From positions 1 to 6,218 of the forward strand of contig JAEZGQ010000122.1 in assembly GCA_023416895.1 (NCBI GenBank): a stretch of 6,218 nucleotides of DNA, in the 5' to 3' direction. The notes beneath the pieces were generated by a model. It was given only the letters and a program-made list of their open reading frames with translations. It did not search any database and had not been told where the DNA came from. The translations under genes and the position numbers were made by a program. The DNA comes from Bacillota bacterium. GTDB taxonomy: Bacteria > Bacillota > Clostridia > Christensenellales > CAG-138. Positions 5,657-6,218 of this stretch are shown one piece after another (the first letter of the stretch is position 1; each line of letters begins with the position of its first letter).

Positions 5657-5990
5657 GGAAGGTTCAAAGATACCCCTCCGCAAGGCCTCCCCCTTGAGGT
5701 TTCGGCCGGTGCAGCAATCATCCGGTGGATGCTAAAAGGGCATTCGCTTTCGAGTGCCCCAAGCGGAGGCGGGTGCGACCAATAGCAACACCTCATCCGG
5801 CGGCAAACGCGCCACCTTTCAAGGGGAAAGTAGTTGAAATTTCCTCGCTAAGGGGAAGGCTCAAGTTTCCCCCGCAAGTCTTCCCTCGACAGGAAGGCTC
5901 AAGCGTGTTTCCCCGCAAGTCTTGCTTTCAATAGGAAGGCAACCGGAACTTGTCCCCGCACGGTTCCTTATCCCTCCCTCCAATCGAGGC
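5657..5990. repeat. Degenerate repeat region with 38-42 bp tandem units
   Basis: From 5544 to 6000 there is no credible gene. GGAAGGC recurs at 5854, 5892 and 5934, with a diverged copy (GGAAGGT) at 5657. The first two tandem copies share GGAAGGCTCAAG, then CCCCGCAAGTCTT after a few differing bases; the third is more diverged (GGAAGGCAACC, then CCCCGCA). Small hairpins are mixed in: CATCC/GGATG (5719-5731) and GGGCATTCG-CTTT-CGAGTGCCC (5738-5759, one wobble pair). The stretch around 5790-5830 (CACCTCATCCG, then GCCACCTTTCAAGGGGAAAG) resembles dispersed, non-coding MITE-like repeats I recall from gut Clostridia. That resemblance is from memory. The open frames here are short and have no ribosome sites. 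Confidence 0.55.
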
Positions 5991-6004
5991 ACAACGAGCC
6001 GATA

Positions 6005-6049
6005 AAGCATCGGCCCCTGCGAGCGTTTTCATCGCAGGGGCCGATGCTT
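6005..6049 (-). terminator. Perfect 18-bp stem-loop after the molybdenum-enzyme gene, likely terminator
   Basis: Positions 6005-6022 and 6032-6049 are exact complements around a 9-nt loop, with a very GC-rich middle (CGGCCCCTGCG). It lies 58 nt after the stop of the minus-strand gene at the window edge, which is a normal place for a terminator. The run after the stem on the minus strand is only TTTATC, within or just past the arm, so the U-tract is poor. A dispersed palindrome or an mRNA 3'-end stabiliser is an alternative. Confidence 0.6.
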
Positions 6050-6107
6050 ACTTTATGATCATTTGCCGTGGTGCATGGATAACGCAGCGGCATGTAGGCA
6101 TACCGTC

Positions 6108-6218
6108 CTACTTCTTATACGGCGTACCCGGAAGCGGCAGCTTGGTGCGGAACACGCCGTCGCGGTTTTCGTACGCGAGCGCCACAGCGGGTGCCGTGGG
6201 GATGGAGCAAATTTCGCC
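6108..6218 (-). CDS. C-terminal fragment, probable xanthine dehydrogenase/aldehyde oxidase family molybdenum-binding subunit (5' part outside window)
   Basis: The minus strand reads open from the window edge to TAG at 6108-6110, giving 36 residues: GEICSIPTAPAVALAYENRD, then GVFRTKLPLPGTPYKK. The order SIPTAPA-x-ALAY followed by an aromatic/basic FRTKLPL and a short GTPYKK tail is what I recall at the C-terminus of the large molybdopterin subunit of clostridial purine or xanthine hydroxylases, where the preceding Glu is near the catalytic Glu of the family. Such enzymes hydroxylate purines or oxidise aldehydes in the cytoplasm. Only the last few percent of the protein is present, so the substrate cannot be told. 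The coding sense is supported by codon use and by the stem-loop just downstream. Confidence 0.65.
   Translation of the reverse strand, partial: GEICSIPTAPAVALAYENRDGVFRTKLPLPGTPYKK

Noticed and set aside
5582..5934. Two short plus-strand frames in the gap right of deoC
   Set aside because: They run through repeats and hairpins, lack ribosome sites, and translate to repeat-like Pro/Arg-rich sequence.
5854..5945. CRISPR array
   Set aside because: The repeated block is only about 12 bp, its copies diverge, units are 38-42 bp with partly conserved rather than unique spacers, and no cas gene is present.

Overview
The window looks like the chromosome of an uncultured, probably gut-associated, member of the Bacillota (Clostridia). 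The grounds are strong AGGAGG-type ribosome binding sites, lipoprotein signal peptides of Gram-positive style, many intrinsic (hairpin plus U-tract) terminators, and moderately GC-rich coding sequence. Neither the host nor any match could be checked by search, so the lineage is an inference.

Left part (1-2757, + strand): one compact operon. It begins with the C-terminal part of a Crp/Fnr-family regulator, cut by the window edge. Twelve bases later comes a complete three-gene ABC importer of the nitrate/sulfonate/taurine type: a substrate-binding lipoprotein, a permease and an unusually short ATPase. The three transporter genes are joined by two ATGA stop/start overlaps, and a clear terminator at 2720-2752 closes the unit. 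The regulator probably controls the transporter. The substrate cannot be read from the sequence.

Middle (2758-4781): a single-gene unit encodes a lipoprotein of unknown function (2969-3862), with a possible promoter before it and a good terminator after it. Next comes about 180 bp packed with six hairpins (4021-4198). The last hairpin is a perfect 13-bp palindrome that ends 2 nt before the Shine-Dalgarno of a small RNHCP-family putative zinc-binding protein (4212-4532). More hairpins follow that gene, and a bidirectional terminator (4720-4760) separates it from the convergent deoC.

Right part (4782-6218, - strand): deoC (deoxyribose-phosphate aldolase, with its catalytic residues visible) has an imperfect palindrome upstream that overlaps a possible -35 box. 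Then comes about 680 bp without a credible gene. This holds degenerate repeats, including a 38-42 bp tandem repeat headed by GGAAGGC, and a perfect 18-bp stem-loop. At the right edge lie the last 36 codons of what is probably the molybdenum-binding subunit of a xanthine dehydrogenase/aldehyde oxidase family enzyme. deoC and such an enzyme would both fit nucleoside and purine breakdown, but the repeats and the stem-loop between them argue against a shared operon.

No convincing new multi-gene defence or mobile system is visible. The most unusual material is the dense palindrome arrays around the RNHCP gene.
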